DNA of 64,000 nt from Peribacillus faecalis (GCF_014712675.1 NZ_JACXSI010000001.1:124001-188000); one strand, 5' to 3'. Positions 37,430-46,802 are shown, numbered from the stretch's first letter. Notes: a model not told the origin generated them from the sequence alone. Translations and numbers: made by a program.

Positions 37430-39286
37430 TCAAAAAGGGAATAGAATCGGCAATGCTATTAAGACAATAATGCCGATAAATATTTGCATCGGCACGCCTA
37501 TTCTGGCAAAATCCTTAAACTGCAGTCCCCCAGCATTCATTACCAATACATTAGCCGGTGTGGCAATCGGCGTTGAAAATGACATGCCTGCAGCCATGGC
37601 AACCGCCATTACGAATGGATACGGGCTCGATCCCAAACTAACAGCTGTCGTAATCGCAATAGGTGCAAAAATAACAGCTGTAGCTGTATTGCTGATAAAC
37701 TGGGAAAAAACAGTTGTCAAAATGAAGAATGCGATAAGTACACCATATGGCCCAAATCCGCCGAACAACTCAAGGATTATATTACTGATAAATTGCATGC
37801 CACCTGTTTTTTCCAAAGCGATTGCCATAGGCAGCATTGTAGCTATGACAACAATTACTTCCCAGCTAATTCGCTGGTAGCTGCCTTCGAACGTACGAAT
37901 ACAACCGGTTACTACCATTAGAAAAGCGGCTATAAGAACGCTAATAACAGGAGTGAATATATCAAAAATCATTAACGCCAGCATGAAAAGCATGATAGCT
38001 CCCGCAATCGGGGCTTTACCTTTCGCAAAAGCTAAATCGGCATCTTTAGACACCGTTCCCAGCACAACGAGATCTTTCTTATCCAATGCCAGCATCTCAA
38101 TGTTTTCCCATTGTCCGTGAACAAGCAAAGCATCTCCTTGCTTCAAACGTTCCATCGATAAGCCGGATTGAATGTATTGGCCCTTACGCTTAATAGCCAG
38201 TACGTTACAGTCATAACGCTTGCGAAAATGAATATCTGCGAGTGTTCGATTTTCTAATGAAGAATGCGGCGTGAGCAAAATCTCTGTCATGCCGAAAGTT
38301 TTGTTTAAAAAATGTTCTTTCATTTCATTCAAGCTGAACTGTTTTACTTCAAGCTCATACTTATCAGAAAACAGCTGCACTTGCTCATATTCTCCAAAAA
38401 TCAGCAAAAGATCTTCTGGATAGATGACATCGCCTGCTTTCGCAACGATTGTTTGCGTATTGTTTAAGAGCGGCAGTTTTTCTTTTACTTTTCTTTCAAT
38501 CTCTACAACTGTAATGCCATATTGCCCAGCTAAGCTCAAATCAACAATTCTCTCTCCGACAATATCGGAAGATTGCGGCACATAAATGAAATGCAAATGG
38601 TCATATACTTTATAGATCCCCGCAAGCTCACCGGGCGAAAAACCATCATTTGCAGCTATTAAATTCGTCTGTTTCTTCGGCAAAAGCTTTCTGCCGAATG
38701 TCAGCAGGTAAAGCATACCAGCCAAAAGCGCAATAAACCCTATACCGGTAATCGTAAAGAAACCAAGCGCAGGATAACCTTCATGAACAAGCGCATCGCT
38801 TACAACTAACGTAGAGGTTGTACCGATTAACGTCAGTAAGCCTCCTAAACTGCTTGAGTAAGTTAATGGAATTAAAAACTTGGAAGGATTTATATTCAAT
38901 TGAACAGCAATACTCATGACAACCGGAATCAGGATTGCGACCGTTCCCGTATTACTAAGGACCGTACCGAATAGACTCACTGTTATCATAATAATAAACA
39001 ACAGCCGACTTTCATTATTGCCTCCGAGACGAAGCAGCATTTTGCTGATCTTGCTTGCCAGTCCTGTATCAAAAATACCGGCGCCAACTATAAACAAGCC
39101 TGCAATCATTAATACAATACTGTTCGAAAATCCGGAAAGCGCTTCTTCCGGCGTTAAAACCCCAAGAACAGTCAACGCCAATAGTGAAGCGACCGAAATA
39201 AAATCCGGGCGGTATTTTCCTTGTATAAAGAATAGAATTACAAACAATAAAATAACGAATGTAATAATCATGGGTGAAGTAGTCAA
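37430..39286 (-). CDS. SLC13/DASS-type permease with two RCK_C domains
   Basis: 618 residues: hydrophobic N-terminal half (about five helices to 195), two TrkA-C (RCK_C) domains at about 210-300 and 305-395 (DIVGERIVDLSLAGQYGITVVEI; NRTLADIHFRKRYDCNVLAI), then a second helical half containing FISNTATAVIFAPIA and STPIATPANVLVMNAGGL, typical of SLC13 carriers. Likely a sodium-coupled sulfate or dicarboxylate carrier; the RCK_C domains may sense a small molecule such as c-di-AMP (inference). TTG start after GGGGGTT; an ATG follows six codons later. Confidence 0.86.
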   Translation of the reverse strand: MTTSPMIITFVILLFVILFFIQGKYRPDFISVASLLALTVLGVLTPEEALSGFSNSIVLMIAGLFIVGAGIFDTGLASKISKMLLRLGGNNESRLLFIIMITVSLFGTVLSNTGTVAILIPVVMSIAVQLNINPSKFLIPLTYSSSLGGLLTLIGTTSTLVVSDALVHEGYPALGFFTITGIGFIALLAGMLYLLTFGRKLLPKKQTNLIAANDGFSPGELAGIYKVYDHLHFIYVPQSSDIVGERIVDLSLAGQYGITVVEIERKVKEKLPLLNNTQTIVAKAGDVIYPEDLLLIFGEYEQVQLFSDKYELEVKQFSLNEMKEHFLNKTFGMTEILLTPHSSLENRTLADIHFRKRYDCNVLAIKRKGQYIQSGLSMERLKQGDALLVHGQWENIEMLALDKKDLVVLGTVSKDADLAFAKGKAPIAGAIMLFMLALMIFDIFTPVISVLIAAFLMVVTGCIRTFEGSYQRISWEVIVVIATMLPMAIALEKTGGMQFISNIILELFGGFGPYGVLIAFFILTTVFSQFISNTATAVIFAPIAITTAVSLGSSPYPFVMAVAMAAGMSFSTPIATPANVLVMNAGGLQFKDFARIGVPMQIFIGIIVLIALPILFPF

Positions 39287-39355
39287 TATATAACCCCCAA
39301 GCTTTATGTATCATCAACATTATTATAATAGAATATAGGACGAATGGACAGAACA

Positions 39356-39553
39356 AAAGCGGAAGCGCCCTCTAAAAAGCATCGTATGAACTGATGCTCT
39401 CAGGATGAGAGTCACATCGACGAAGATATGCGGACGTAGCGCCTTTAGTCGCTGTACCTTGCTTGCAGGCCGATTCCACATTTCAACGTTGACTTATCGA
39501 AAGGATGGTTGCCGAAGGGCAATAGGTACTGGGCGCTGGAGCTGGACGTCGAT
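39356..39553 (+). repeat. GCGC-ended structured repeat (family 2)
   Basis: From AAAAGCGGAAGCGCCC to GGGCGCTGGAGCTGGAC. Terminal pairing AGCGCCC/GGGCGCT; internal hairpins GCATC/GATGC (39389-39407 region) and CTCTC/GAGAG. The stretch of about 70 bases around 39410-39480 matches the reverse complement of the copy at about 3690-3765 with few differences. No ORF inside. Confidence 0.7.
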
Positions 39554-39605
39554 ACACTTGTTTTAACTTATACACAATGTGAATTTTTATAATTTCTTAT
39601 ACAAT

Positions 39606-39640
39606 AAGAAAAATCATCACGGTCCTTTTCTTGTATTAGG
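39606..39640 (+). repeat. degenerate A/B repeat head
   Basis: AGAAAAATCATCACGGTCC followed by TTTTCTTG resembles the head AGAAAAACCGTCACCGGTCC with four differences; no right arm is found. Confidence 0.35.
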
Positions 39641-39747
39641 CAAAAGACTATTCTACATAACGCTTCAATATGTACAGGCTCAATAAAATTCGGATGTCCA
39701 TACTATAATGTACACCCGCAAATCAACGAAGAAACGGAGGTTTTTTA

Positions 39748-40056
39748 ATGTACTATTTCAGAAACACATCTCCCCCTTACTACTATTACACAGACGGATA
39801 TAATTTGCCGATTCCTCAACAAGGCCAAGAGGATGAGCGGTTTTTCGGTTTCGGTATCCTGCCTTTCGTCGCAGGTCTGGCAGTCGCTCCATTATTATTT
39901 AATCGGCCGTGCTGTCCTCCTTATCCGCCTTATCCGCCTTACCAGCCGCCATACGGCTATTTTCCGCAACCGTATCCATATCCCCAAAGCTTCCAACCGC
40001 AGCCGTTTAATCCGATGTATGGAAATACTCAAGAAACGATCAATATTTACACGTAA
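39748..40056 (+). CDS. Pro/Tyr-rich small protein, possible spore-coat component
   Basis: 102 residues of unusual composition: Tyr-rich N-terminus (SPPYYYYTDGYN), one hydrophobic segment (FGILPFVAGLAVAPLLF), a CCPPYPPYPPYQPPYGYFPQPYPYP tract and TINIYT at the end. Such composition is common in Bacillus coat and crust proteins; family not identified. ACGGAGG precedes the ATG at good distance. CATACTATA (39701-39709) upstream resembles a mother-cell or forespore -10 element, and overlaps TATAAT, so the sigma factor is uncertain. Confidence 0.65.
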   Translation: MYYFRNTSPPYYYYTDGYNLPIPQQGQEDERFFGFGILPFVAGLAVAPLLFNRPCCPPYPPYPPYQPPYGYFPQPYPYPQSFQPQPFNPMYGNTQETINIYT

Positions 40057-40081
40057 TATAAGATTTACAAATAATATGCTA

Positions 40082-40110
40082 TAGACACACACGGTTAAAA
40101 ATAGTATGAT
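40082..40110 (+). promoter_or_regulatory. SigA-like promoter of an unassigned transcript
   Basis: TAGACA (40082-40087), 17 bases, TATGAT (40105-40110). About 25-40 bases downstream is GCGGGGTTTGTCCCCGC (40141-40157), a strong hairpin without a U-tract. The next gene, ykyB, has its own promoter. Confidence 0.45.
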
Positions 40111-40386
40111 ACAAGCGGTTGCTTTAGTGAGTTTTTCGGTGCGGGGTTTGTCCCCGCCCGCTGCAAAGAGGAACAATTTACATGCTCCTTATTCCTTTCT
40201 ACAAATTTTTATCCTTTACTTCTCGAAAAATGGACACAATTCCGTCCCCTTTCTGTTATTTTCCCTGACAAAATGCATTGAAAATCAGTAAAACGTGCAA
40301 ATTTATGTTGTTTTTGCGGATTATTTGAAAAAAACCGTCAAAAATAAGGAATATTTAGATGTTTCCATCACTTTAACGCAGCAAAA

Positions 40387-40395
40387 TGTTATAAT
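40387..40395 (+). promoter_or_regulatory. extended -10 promoter for ykyB
   Basis: TGTTATAAT, start expected near 40402, about 60 bases before the ykyB ATG. No good -35 box. Confidence 0.5.
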
Positions 40396-40464
40396 AAAGA
40401 CAAATCGCCAAATCGGGATACGTTTATAAATATAATGTATAACCTTAAAGAAAGGAGTTGCCAA

Positions 40465-40992
40465 ATGGAAGAGAAGCAATCACATTCTCAAACCTTTAAA
40501 GAACATGAACTTTATCAAGCAATATTTATTGTCAATAAACATGCGAAAGCAGCACCGATGCCAAAATTGCTCTATAAATTAAAAAGACAAGCTCTTCAAA
40601 AATTGATAGAGGAAGGGAAAGCACTAAAACTGGGTCTCCATTATTCTGATAACCCCAAAAACGCCCAACAACAATCAGATGTCATTATCCAGTGCGGAGA
40701 TTATGTATTTCATCTTCCTCCATCTAAAGAGGATATTAAATGCCTTCCGCATCTTGGAAAGCGTTCTCTTAACATAAGAAATCCAAAAACACATATGTCT
40801 TTAACAAGAGCGAAAGCAATCCTTAATGCTTATATCGGTCCGACAGAAGAAGAAGCACCTAAGCAAGACATTCGCAGACGAACAGCAAAGACACAAAACA
40901 GATCTTTTGAACGTTCATATTTTTCAACACAACGTAAAAACGAAGCCAATGTATTCACATCTTCCTTTCTCGGCAAAAAAATGTACAAGTAA
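40465..40992 (+). CDS. ykyB: YkyB family protein
   Basis: 175 residues, basic, with AIFIVNKHAKAAPMPKLLYKLKRQALQKLI near the N-terminus and LGKRSLNIRNPKTHMSLTRAKAIL in the middle, as in B. subtilis YkyB. Function unknown; the charged C-terminal third is low in complexity. AAAGGAGTTG is well placed for ATG 40465; the upstream in-frame start at 40435 has none. It keeps the position beside cheV seen in B. subtilis. Confidence 0.9.
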   Translation: MEEKQSHSQTFKEHELYQAIFIVNKHAKAAPMPKLLYKLKRQALQKLIEEGKALKLGLHYSDNPKNAQQQSDVIIQCGDYVFHLPPSKEDIKCLPHLGKRSLNIRNPKTHMSLTRAKAILNAYIGPTEEEAPKQDIRRRTAKTQNRSFERSYFSTQRKNEANVFTSSFLGKKMYK

Positions 40993-41027
40993 CTTTTAAG
41001 CAGCTATTATTTTTTCTTATATAGACA

Positions 41028-41103
41028 GATAAAAGCCGCATATACAAACGGTCCACATATACGAAAAATCGTATAAGGCCTTTTGCTTATGCGGCTTTAT
41101 TTT
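41028..41103. terminator. bidirectional terminator after ykyB
   Basis: ATAAAAGCCGCATA pairs with TATGCGGCTTTAT, enclosing an inner ATATAC/GTATA hairpin, then TTTTT. Confidence 0.8.
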
Positions 41104-41663
41104 TACTTCATAATGAGCTCTTGAAGTTCCTCTACCAGCTTCTTATAATCCACAAAGAATTCCGGCAGTTTTTCTTTCATCACATTTCGAAAGAGTGCCT
41201 CACATATGTTGGAGTAGTACCAATATTGATCTTGCTTCCCTTTTGTGAAAGCAGACCACACTTCTTCCCCCATATCTTTTTCATATTTTAAGATGTTAGA
41301 TAAATTATCCAGTTTATCAGCCGCGATTAAAGCTTTTACTTGCAGCGAACCGTGTTCCGCATTTACAATCGTTTGTGCTTTTCGTTCTCTCCATGGAAGT
41401 TTGCCATTTTCAGTATTAGCCTCTACAAGTGCTTTTACTTGTTCTCCAAATCGTTCGGATACTTCTGCAATCGTAACAGCCGAGTCTTCTACGACATCAT
41501 GTAAGTAGCCGGCAGCCACTACTGTTTCGTCAAAACCGGCGCTCTGCAGTGTTGAAGCAACATTTATCGGATGGTTCATAAACGGCTCATCATTTAACTT
41601 TCTGACTTGGCCTGCGTGCGCACGCTCAGCAAATTGCTTAGCTTGTAATATTAGTTTTGACAT
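41103..41663 (-). CDS. HD-domain hydrolase, small alarmone hydrolase-like
   Basis: 186 residues. ERAHAGQVRKLNDEPFMNHPINVA, AAGYLHDVVEDS (HD motif followed by ED) and ADKLDNLSN are the residues of RelA/SpoT-type hydrolases and MESH1-like enzymes, so a (p)ppGpp or related phosphohydrolase activity is plausible. No synthetase, TGS or ACT domain. Lies 24 bases after cheV on the same strand and could be cotranscribed. Not known at this place in B. subtilis. Confidence 0.82.
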   Translation of the reverse strand: MSKLILQAKQFAERAHAGQVRKLNDEPFMNHPINVASTLQSAGFDETVVAAGYLHDVVEDSAVTIAEVSERFGEQVKALVEANTENGKLPWRERKAQTIVNAEHGSLQVKALIAADKLDNLSNILKYEKDMGEEVWSAFTKGKQDQYWYYSNICEALFRNVMKEKLPEFFVDYKKLVEELQELIMK

Positions 41664-41687
41664 GATTACAACATCCCTTCTACTAGC

Positions 41688-42593
41688 TTATAAAATGTGC
41701 TGATCAATCAACATAATTAATTCAGCAATTTCAGGTTTGCTCACTTGGGCATTAGCCCCGACCATTTGCCCCTTATGCTTCAGATCTTCCGTAATTAAAG
41801 AAGAGAATATAATGACAGGAAGTTTCCCGAAATCCTTTGATTCCTTTACTCGCTTCGTTAAATGGTGTCCATCCATTTGTGGCATCTCAATATCGGTAAC
41901 AATCAATTGTACTTGTTCATCGAGCTTTCTGCCGGAACTGACAATACTCTCCAAATAATCTAGAGCTTCCTTCCCATTTTCGAAAAACTCGACATATTGA
42001 TACCCAGCTTCTGTCAAAGTATCATTCAGCAGTTTGCGCAATAAAGGCGAATCCTCTGCCACAACAATTCTTTTCTCGGAGCGCTCCCGCTTGCCGAGTT
42101 TTTGCACTTGCTGAACGCTAATGCCTGATTCCGGATTGATCTCAACTACCATTTTTTCGAAATCCAACAGCAAAATCATATCTCCGTTTAATTTAATTAC
42201 ACCTATGATTTGACTTTCACGACCCTGATACATTTCTGAAGGCTTCTCGATTCGCTCCCAAGAAATACGGTGAATTTGTGTAACACTATGTACATGAAAT
42301 ACAATCTTTTGTTTATTAAACTCCGCTACAATGAACTTATCTTGCGCAGGATTCTCTGATGGAGGAAAATCTAATGCTGCAGCAACATTCACTACCGGCA
42401 ACACTTCTCCCCTTAGTTCAATTATTCCTTCTACATTTTTATGCGATTGTGGAACAACGGTGATCGGAACGGGGTTAATAATCTCTTTTACTTTTATTAC
42501 ATTTATTCCAAAGTGATTATTCCCTACACCAAATTCAACTATTTCCAGTTCGTTTGTACCGCTTTCTAATAAAATCCCCTTTGTTTGTAACAT
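41688..42593 (-). CDS. cheV: chemotaxis protein CheV (CheW-CheY fusion)
   Basis: 301 residues: CheW-like coupling domain (about 15-155; ELEIVEFGVGNNHFGINVIKVKEII) and a response-regulator receiver (about 175-300) with the phosphoryl-accepting Asp in LIVTDIEMPQMDG and Lys in VSKPE. Couples receptors to CheA and mediates adaptation when phosphorylated. ATG 42593 (MLQTKGILLESGTNELEI) lies eight bases after GGAAGG and matches the B. subtilis length better than ATG 42611. Confidence 0.95.
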   Translation of the reverse strand: MLQTKGILLESGTNELEIVEFGVGNNHFGINVIKVKEIINPVPITVVPQSHKNVEGIIELRGEVLPVVNVAAALDFPPSENPAQDKFIVAEFNKQKIVFHVHSVTQIHRISWERIEKPSEMYQGRESQIIGVIKLNGDMILLLDFEKMVVEINPESGISVQQVQKLGKRERSEKRIVVAEDSPLLRKLLNDTLTEAGYQYVEFFENGKEALDYLESIVSSGRKLDEQVQLIVTDIEMPQMDGHHLTKRVKESKDFGKLPVIIFSSLITEDLKHKGQMVGANAQVSKPEIAELIMLIDQHIL

Positions 42594-42673
42594 ATCTTTC
42601 GCCTTCCCCATCTAAACTTATCTTTAATTAGTAATACTATAACACGTAGTTTCTTTATTTTATTACAAAATAT

Positions 42674-43969
42674 TCATTTTTTTGCACTATTCACTAAATA
42701 TCCATCATATTTTGGCAACATAACCTTTACCTTTGTCCCTTTATTTTTGATGCTTGCATATTCTATGAATCCATCATGATCTTGGATAATTGATTTAGTC
42801 ACCATGACACCCAGACCGGTGCCTGATTCTTTATTTGTATAAAAAGCTTCGCCGATTCTTTCAACTTCGGCCTGTTCCATTCCGACACCATTATCTTCTA
42901 TTTCAATCACTACATAGTTGTTAGAGCTGCTGCATGACAAATTAATTAGTCCGTTCTCATGTTGGATTGCTTCAGCCGAATTTTTCACTAAATTAAAGCA
43001 TACTTGCTTAATCTTGCTTAAATCACCTTTAATATACAGTTCCTCTTTCACATAAATCTGGAAAACAATCCCTTTCATGTTTGTGTAAGAAGTCATAACT
43101 GTATGTACAGCTTGCAATAACTGCGAGATACAAATGATTTCCTTGCTTTGCTGGTTCTTCTTCGCAAACTGCAAATAGTCTGTAATGATTGATTCTGCCC
43201 GGTCCAGCTCTGATAATACGAGCTTCATATATTCTTTATTCGAATCGTTAGAGTCTTTTTCCACCAATTGAACAAACCCTTTTACGACGGTTAACGGATT
43301 GCGGACTTCATGCGCAATGCTGGCCGCCAATTCACTGACCACCATCATTTTCTCAGAGTTTTCTACAGCACGCCGAAGTCGGATTGTCTCACTGATAAAC
43401 TCTGTTATATAAATTATTACAAAGAAAAAAAGTATGTACGCTAATGAAAAGTATAGCAGCCACGGCAATTTTACCGTTGTCAACTCTGCCGGATTAATCA
43501 GGCTCGTTATGTAAATAATCAGAATATGCGCACTGACGGACACTAAAGCCATTATGAACGACCATACATATTTCATTTTCTTAAACAACTTATTCCAGCG
43601 TGAGTGCAACAAAATCGGAATCAGATAAATAAGAGGAAAAAGAACAAATTCATATATTCCCCATAAATAATTATCAAGTAGACGAAACAATAAAGTAAAT
43701 ACCGCAAGAAAGACTCCTAATCGGCGATTTCCATACAAAAAAGCATACATAATAATCAGAGAATGAAAATCCAATATAAACTTGTCGTCGTAAACAAAAA
43801 TTGGAAAATTAATCACAATCAAACTCGAGAACATCATCAATATTAGCAGCGTTCTATGCGGCTTCCATGTAAATGGAAATAACTTTTCATCATTGAAATA
43901 CATTTGATAAAAAATAATAGGACTAATGATTATGAAAAATTGCAGCAATATCTCTTCTAAATAAAGCAT
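42674..43969 (-). CDS. membrane sensor histidine kinase, KinB-like
   Basis: 431 residues. Six or so transmembrane helices in 1-190 with almost no extracellular domain, as in KinB-type (5TM-5TMR_LYT) sensors, then HisKA with phospho-acceptor His220 in SIAHEVRNPLTVVKGF and an ATPase domain with N-box (NLVKNSAEAI), G1 DNGVGM and G2 GTGLG. No response regulator adjacent: an orphan kinase, so probably a feeder of the Spo0 phosphorelay (inference). It lies where B. subtilis has kinA, between patA and cheV, but is unrelated in sensor architecture. Confidence 0.88.
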   Translation of the reverse strand: MLYLEEILLQFFIIISPIIFYQMYFNDEKLFPFTWKPHRTLLILMMFSSLIVINFPIFVYDDKFILDFHSLIIMYAFLYGNRRLGVFLAVFTLLFRLLDNYLWGIYEFVLFPLIYLIPILLHSRWNKLFKKMKYVWSFIMALVSVSAHILIIYITSLINPAELTTVKLPWLLYFSLAYILFFFVIIYITEFISETIRLRRAVENSEKMMVVSELAASIAHEVRNPLTVVKGFVQLVEKDSNDSNKEYMKLVLSELDRAESIITDYLQFAKKNQQSKEIICISQLLQAVHTVMTSYTNMKGIVFQIYVKEELYIKGDLSKIKQVCFNLVKNSAEAIQHENGLINLSCSSSNNYVVIEIEDNGVGMEQAEVERIGEAFYTNKESGTGLGVMVTKSIIQDHDGFIEYASIKNKGTKVKVMLPKYDGYLVNSAKK

Positions 43970-44082
43970 AGACTTCTATTCCCCAAATATCTCATTTTCT
44001 CCATTTTACCATTTTTTACTTAAAAAGTGACAAATTTATTAATTTTATGTATTAATATCAGAAAAATAACTCCGTCAGAAAA

Positions 44083-44529
44083 CTAATCCTTGATTACAAG
44101 TGTTCTTGCTATTAAGTCATGAAGCGCTTGGTTTTTCTTGGTGAATAAAGCTAGTAAGTAACCGATAAATAAAATATTTGACAATCCAAACATCACTATA
44201 TATCGAACCACAGCTCGGATAAAACCAATCCTCCTCCCATCCATTGTTGTCACTTTTATTTTCATCATTCTTTTCCCAATTGTCGCCTGCCATTTTGAAG
44301 ATTGTAAACCGGCATAGTAAGCAATACCAATGATGATAGTAATGAGCATATACCCTCTGTTGTTGTTTATAGAATATGCAGTATCGCTAAGTTGAGAAAT
44401 ATCATAATCAATACCAAAGAACGAAAGCACTCCTAAATAAGTAAGCAAAGTCAATATACTGCTGACAATTAATAAGTCGATGAAATAAGCGCCCACTCTA
44501 CTGAAAAATGATGCATATTGATAATTCAA
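44083..44529 (-). CDS. RDD family membrane protein
   Basis: 148 residues, three to four membrane helices. The RDD signature appears as FFSRVGAYFIDLLIVSS (Arg and Asp), and QATIGKRMMKIKV with RAVVRY and LHDLIARTLV complete the family pattern. Role unknown; some relatives are linked to transport or osmotic tolerance. TTG at 44529 lies seven bases after AGGAGGT and is preferred over the TTG at 44535. Divergent from patA with a short gap. Confidence 0.85.
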   Translation of the reverse strand: MNYQYASFFSRVGAYFIDLLIVSSILTLLTYLGVLSFFGIDYDISQLSDTAYSINNNRGYMLITIIIGIAYYAGLQSSKWQATIGKRMMKIKVTTMDGRRIGFIRAVVRYIVMFGLSNILFIGYLLALFTKKNQALHDLIARTLVIKD

Positions 44530-44674
44530 ATACAATACCTCCTACTATTTGCAAGTTGCCCCTAAGATGCCCTTTGATAGCTGACACTATACATTGCAAC
44601 TAGCACAGTTACGATTATTTCAATTATGTAATGCAAGTGATAATATAGAGATATTGATGATAGGAGGGAAAGTT

Positions 44675-45817
44675 TTGAACTACATAAATGATCGGGTCAA
44701 GAACATCGAAATTTCCGGAATCAGGAAGTTTTCCAATCTGGTAGCACCATATAAAGATGTCATTTCACTTACAATCGGGCAACCGGATTTTCCGACGCCT
44801 GAACATATTAAAGAAGCAGCAAAAAAAGCGATTGATGACAATTATACAGTCTACACACACAATGCCGGTTTTATCGCAGTCAGAGAAGCCGCGTGCCGAT
44901 ATGTTAATAAAAAATATCAATTATACTACAATCCTGCTGATGAGGTAATTGTCACTACTGGAGCAAGTGAAGCAATTGATATTGCTCTCCGGACTATCTT
45001 AACGGAGGACAGCGAGGTTATTATCCCTGCGCCCGTTTATCCCGGCTATGAACCAATCATTACTTTATGCGGAGCAAAACCGGTTTATGCAGATTTGACA
45101 AACAACGATTTTCGTTTGACAGCAACCATTTTAGAAAAATATATTACCAAGCGAACGCGCTGTATTATTTTGACGTATCCATCTAATCCTACAGGCGTAA
45201 CACTGTCTCAAGGCGAATTACGAGAATTAGCAGAGCTGATCAAAAAACATAATATATATGTCATTGCTGATGAAATATATAGCGAACTTGTTTTTGAACA
45301 GCCACATACAAGTATTGCTTCTTATATAAGGGACCAAACTATTGTCATTAATGGCCTTTCCAAATCCCATTCTATGACCGGCTGGAGGATTGGATTTTTA
45401 TTTGCCGAAAAAGAGTTATGCCAACAAATTTTAAAGGTGCATCAATATAATGTATCCTGTGCGTCTTCAATCTCGCAAATGGCAGCATTAGCTGCTTTAA
45501 CCGACGGATTCGATGATGCAGCACCGATGAGGGAGGAGTATAAACAACGCCGTGATTATGTATACGGAAGACTTCAGAAAATGAATTTGGATGTCGTGAA
45601 ACCAGAAGGCGCCTTTTACTTTTTCGTCAAGCTCCCGCAAGGATACGATTCTTCTTTCGACTTCGCTCTGAAGCTCGCTGAAGAAGGCAAAGTCGCCGTT
45701 GTTCCCGGAAGTGCATTCACTCCATACGGTGAAGGATATTTCAGGATTTCCTATGCCTATTCAATTGAAAACTTAGAACAGGCTCTCAACCGACTTGAAA
45801 CATTTTTGCAACGTTGA
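44675..45817 (+). CDS. patA: N-acetyl-LL-diaminopimelate aminotransferase
   Basis: 380-residue fold-type I PLP aminotransferase (class I). Phe/Asn/Asp/Lys/Arg sites: TYPSNPTG, ADEIYSELVF, GLSKSHSMTGWRIG with the Schiff-base lysine, and FRISYA with the carboxylate-binding Arg. It closely follows B. subtilis PatA (IEISGIRKFSNLV, ISLTIGQPDF). Works between DapH and DapL. The frame is open to 44594, but TTG 44675 lies nine bases after AGGAGGG and matches the family N-terminus. Confidence 0.94.
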   Translation: MNYINDRVKNIEISGIRKFSNLVAPYKDVISLTIGQPDFPTPEHIKEAAKKAIDDNYTVYTHNAGFIAVREAACRYVNKKYQLYYNPADEVIVTTGASEAIDIALRTILTEDSEVIIPAPVYPGYEPIITLCGAKPVYADLTNNDFRLTATILEKYITKRTRCIILTYPSNPTGVTLSQGELRELAELIKKHNIYVIADEIYSELVFEQPHTSIASYIRDQTIVINGLSKSHSMTGWRIGFLFAEKELCQQILKVHQYNVSCASSISQMAALAALTDGFDDAAPMREEYKQRRDYVYGRLQKMNLDVVKPEGAFYFFVKLPQGYDSSFDFALKLAEEGKVAVVPGSAFTPYGEGYFRISYAYSIENLEQALNRLETFLQR

Positions 45818-45823
45818 ATATTC

Positions 45824-45865
45824 AAAAAGGCAGCTGAAGCTTTTTAAACTTCAACTGCCTTTTTT
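45824..45865. terminator. bidirectional terminator between patA and ykwC
   Basis: AAAAAGGCAG-TGAAG pairs with CTTCA-CTGCCTTTTTT, one mismatch. Confidence 0.88.
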
Positions 45866-46731
45866 CATTTCCAATACTTATACAATGCCTGCGTACCGCT
45901 GTTGCCTTCGCCTTGTTCATTCAGTGTTTCATACATTTTTTTGCTTAATGATAAACCGGGCGTTTCCATATCCATCGCTTCTGCTTCCTCTAAAGCAATT
46001 TGCATGTCCTTAACGAAATGCTTAATGAAGAAACCCGGAGAATAATCCTCGTTTAAAATTCTTGGTGCTAAGTTCGATAAGCTCCAACTCGCGGCTGCAC
46101 CTGTGGATATGCTTTCAAGAACCTTATTCGGCTCTAACCCGGCTTTTTCCGCATAAACAATCGCTTCACATACACCTATCATATTAGATGCGATTACAAT
46201 TTGGTTGCACATCTTTGTATGTTGCCCGGACCCGGCTTTACCTTGGTAAATAATATTTTCTCCCATTACTTCCAATAAAGGCTTCATATTATTAAAGACC
46301 TCTTCATCGCCGCCAACCATAATTGCGAGTTTGGCATTTTTAGCACCTATATCGCCTCCCGAAACAGGCGCATCAAGTACATATATTCCTTTTTCTTTTC
46401 CTTCATTATGTAGCTTAATTGCTAAAGACGGCTTTGATGTCGTCATATCAATGATATACAGCCCTGCTCGCCCATTCGTTATGATTCCGTTTTCCCCTAG
46501 ATAAATTTCTTCGACATCATGCGGATATCCGACCATTGAAATGACGATGTCCGCTTGTTCTGCCAATTGTTTTGGCGAATCAGCCCAATTCGCCCCTTCA
46601 TCCAACAACTCCATAGCCTTTTCCTTCGTTCTTGTATAAACAACTAATGGATACCCTGCCTTCATTATATGTGATGCCATGCTTTTACCCATTACGCCTA
46701 TTCCGATAAATCCGACTGTTTGCTTCGACAT
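45865..46731 (-). CDS. ykwC: beta-hydroxyacid dehydrogenase YkwC
   Basis: 288 residues of the 3-hydroxyisobutyrate dehydrogenase family: NAD(P) motif VGFIGIGVMGKSMA, substrate motif DAPVSGGDIGA, catalytic Lys in GSGQHTKMCNQ, and helical C-terminal domain (WSLSNLAPRIL, FIKHFVKDM). Matches B. subtilis YkwC; the physiological hydroxyacid is unknown. ATG 46731 has GAGGTGG at good distance, so the longer frame to 46761 is not used. Confidence 0.92.
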   Translation of the reverse strand: MSKQTVGFIGIGVMGKSMASHIMKAGYPLVVYTRTKEKAMELLDEGANWADSPKQLAEQADIVISMVGYPHDVEEIYLGENGIITNGRAGLYIIDMTTSKPSLAIKLHNEGKEKGIYVLDAPVSGGDIGAKNAKLAIMVGGDEEVFNNMKPLLEVMGENIIYQGKAGSGQHTKMCNQIVIASNMIGVCEAIVYAEKAGLEPNKVLESISTGAAASWSLSNLAPRILNEDYSPGFFIKHFVKDMQIALEEAEAMDMETPGLSLSKKMYETLNEQGEGNSGTQALYKYWK

Positions 46732-46802
46732 GTATTCCACCTCAATTTCATTTTTCTTCATTATAACACACCTACTCTTGTCTCTTTCTCTTCATGCAAT
46801 AG

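Larger units (their letters stand above)
40057..40464 (+). other. ykyB upstream region with a possible small RNA
   Basis: Holds a good SigA-like promoter at 40082-40110 followed by a GC-rich hairpin (listed separately), and the ykyB promoter. No ORF with a ribosome site is convincing. The rest is AT-rich. Confidence 0.45.

Noticed and set aside
37470-37880. 136-residue ORF antisense to the RCK-domain permease
   Set aside because: Shadow frame of membrane-helix codons; no start signals.
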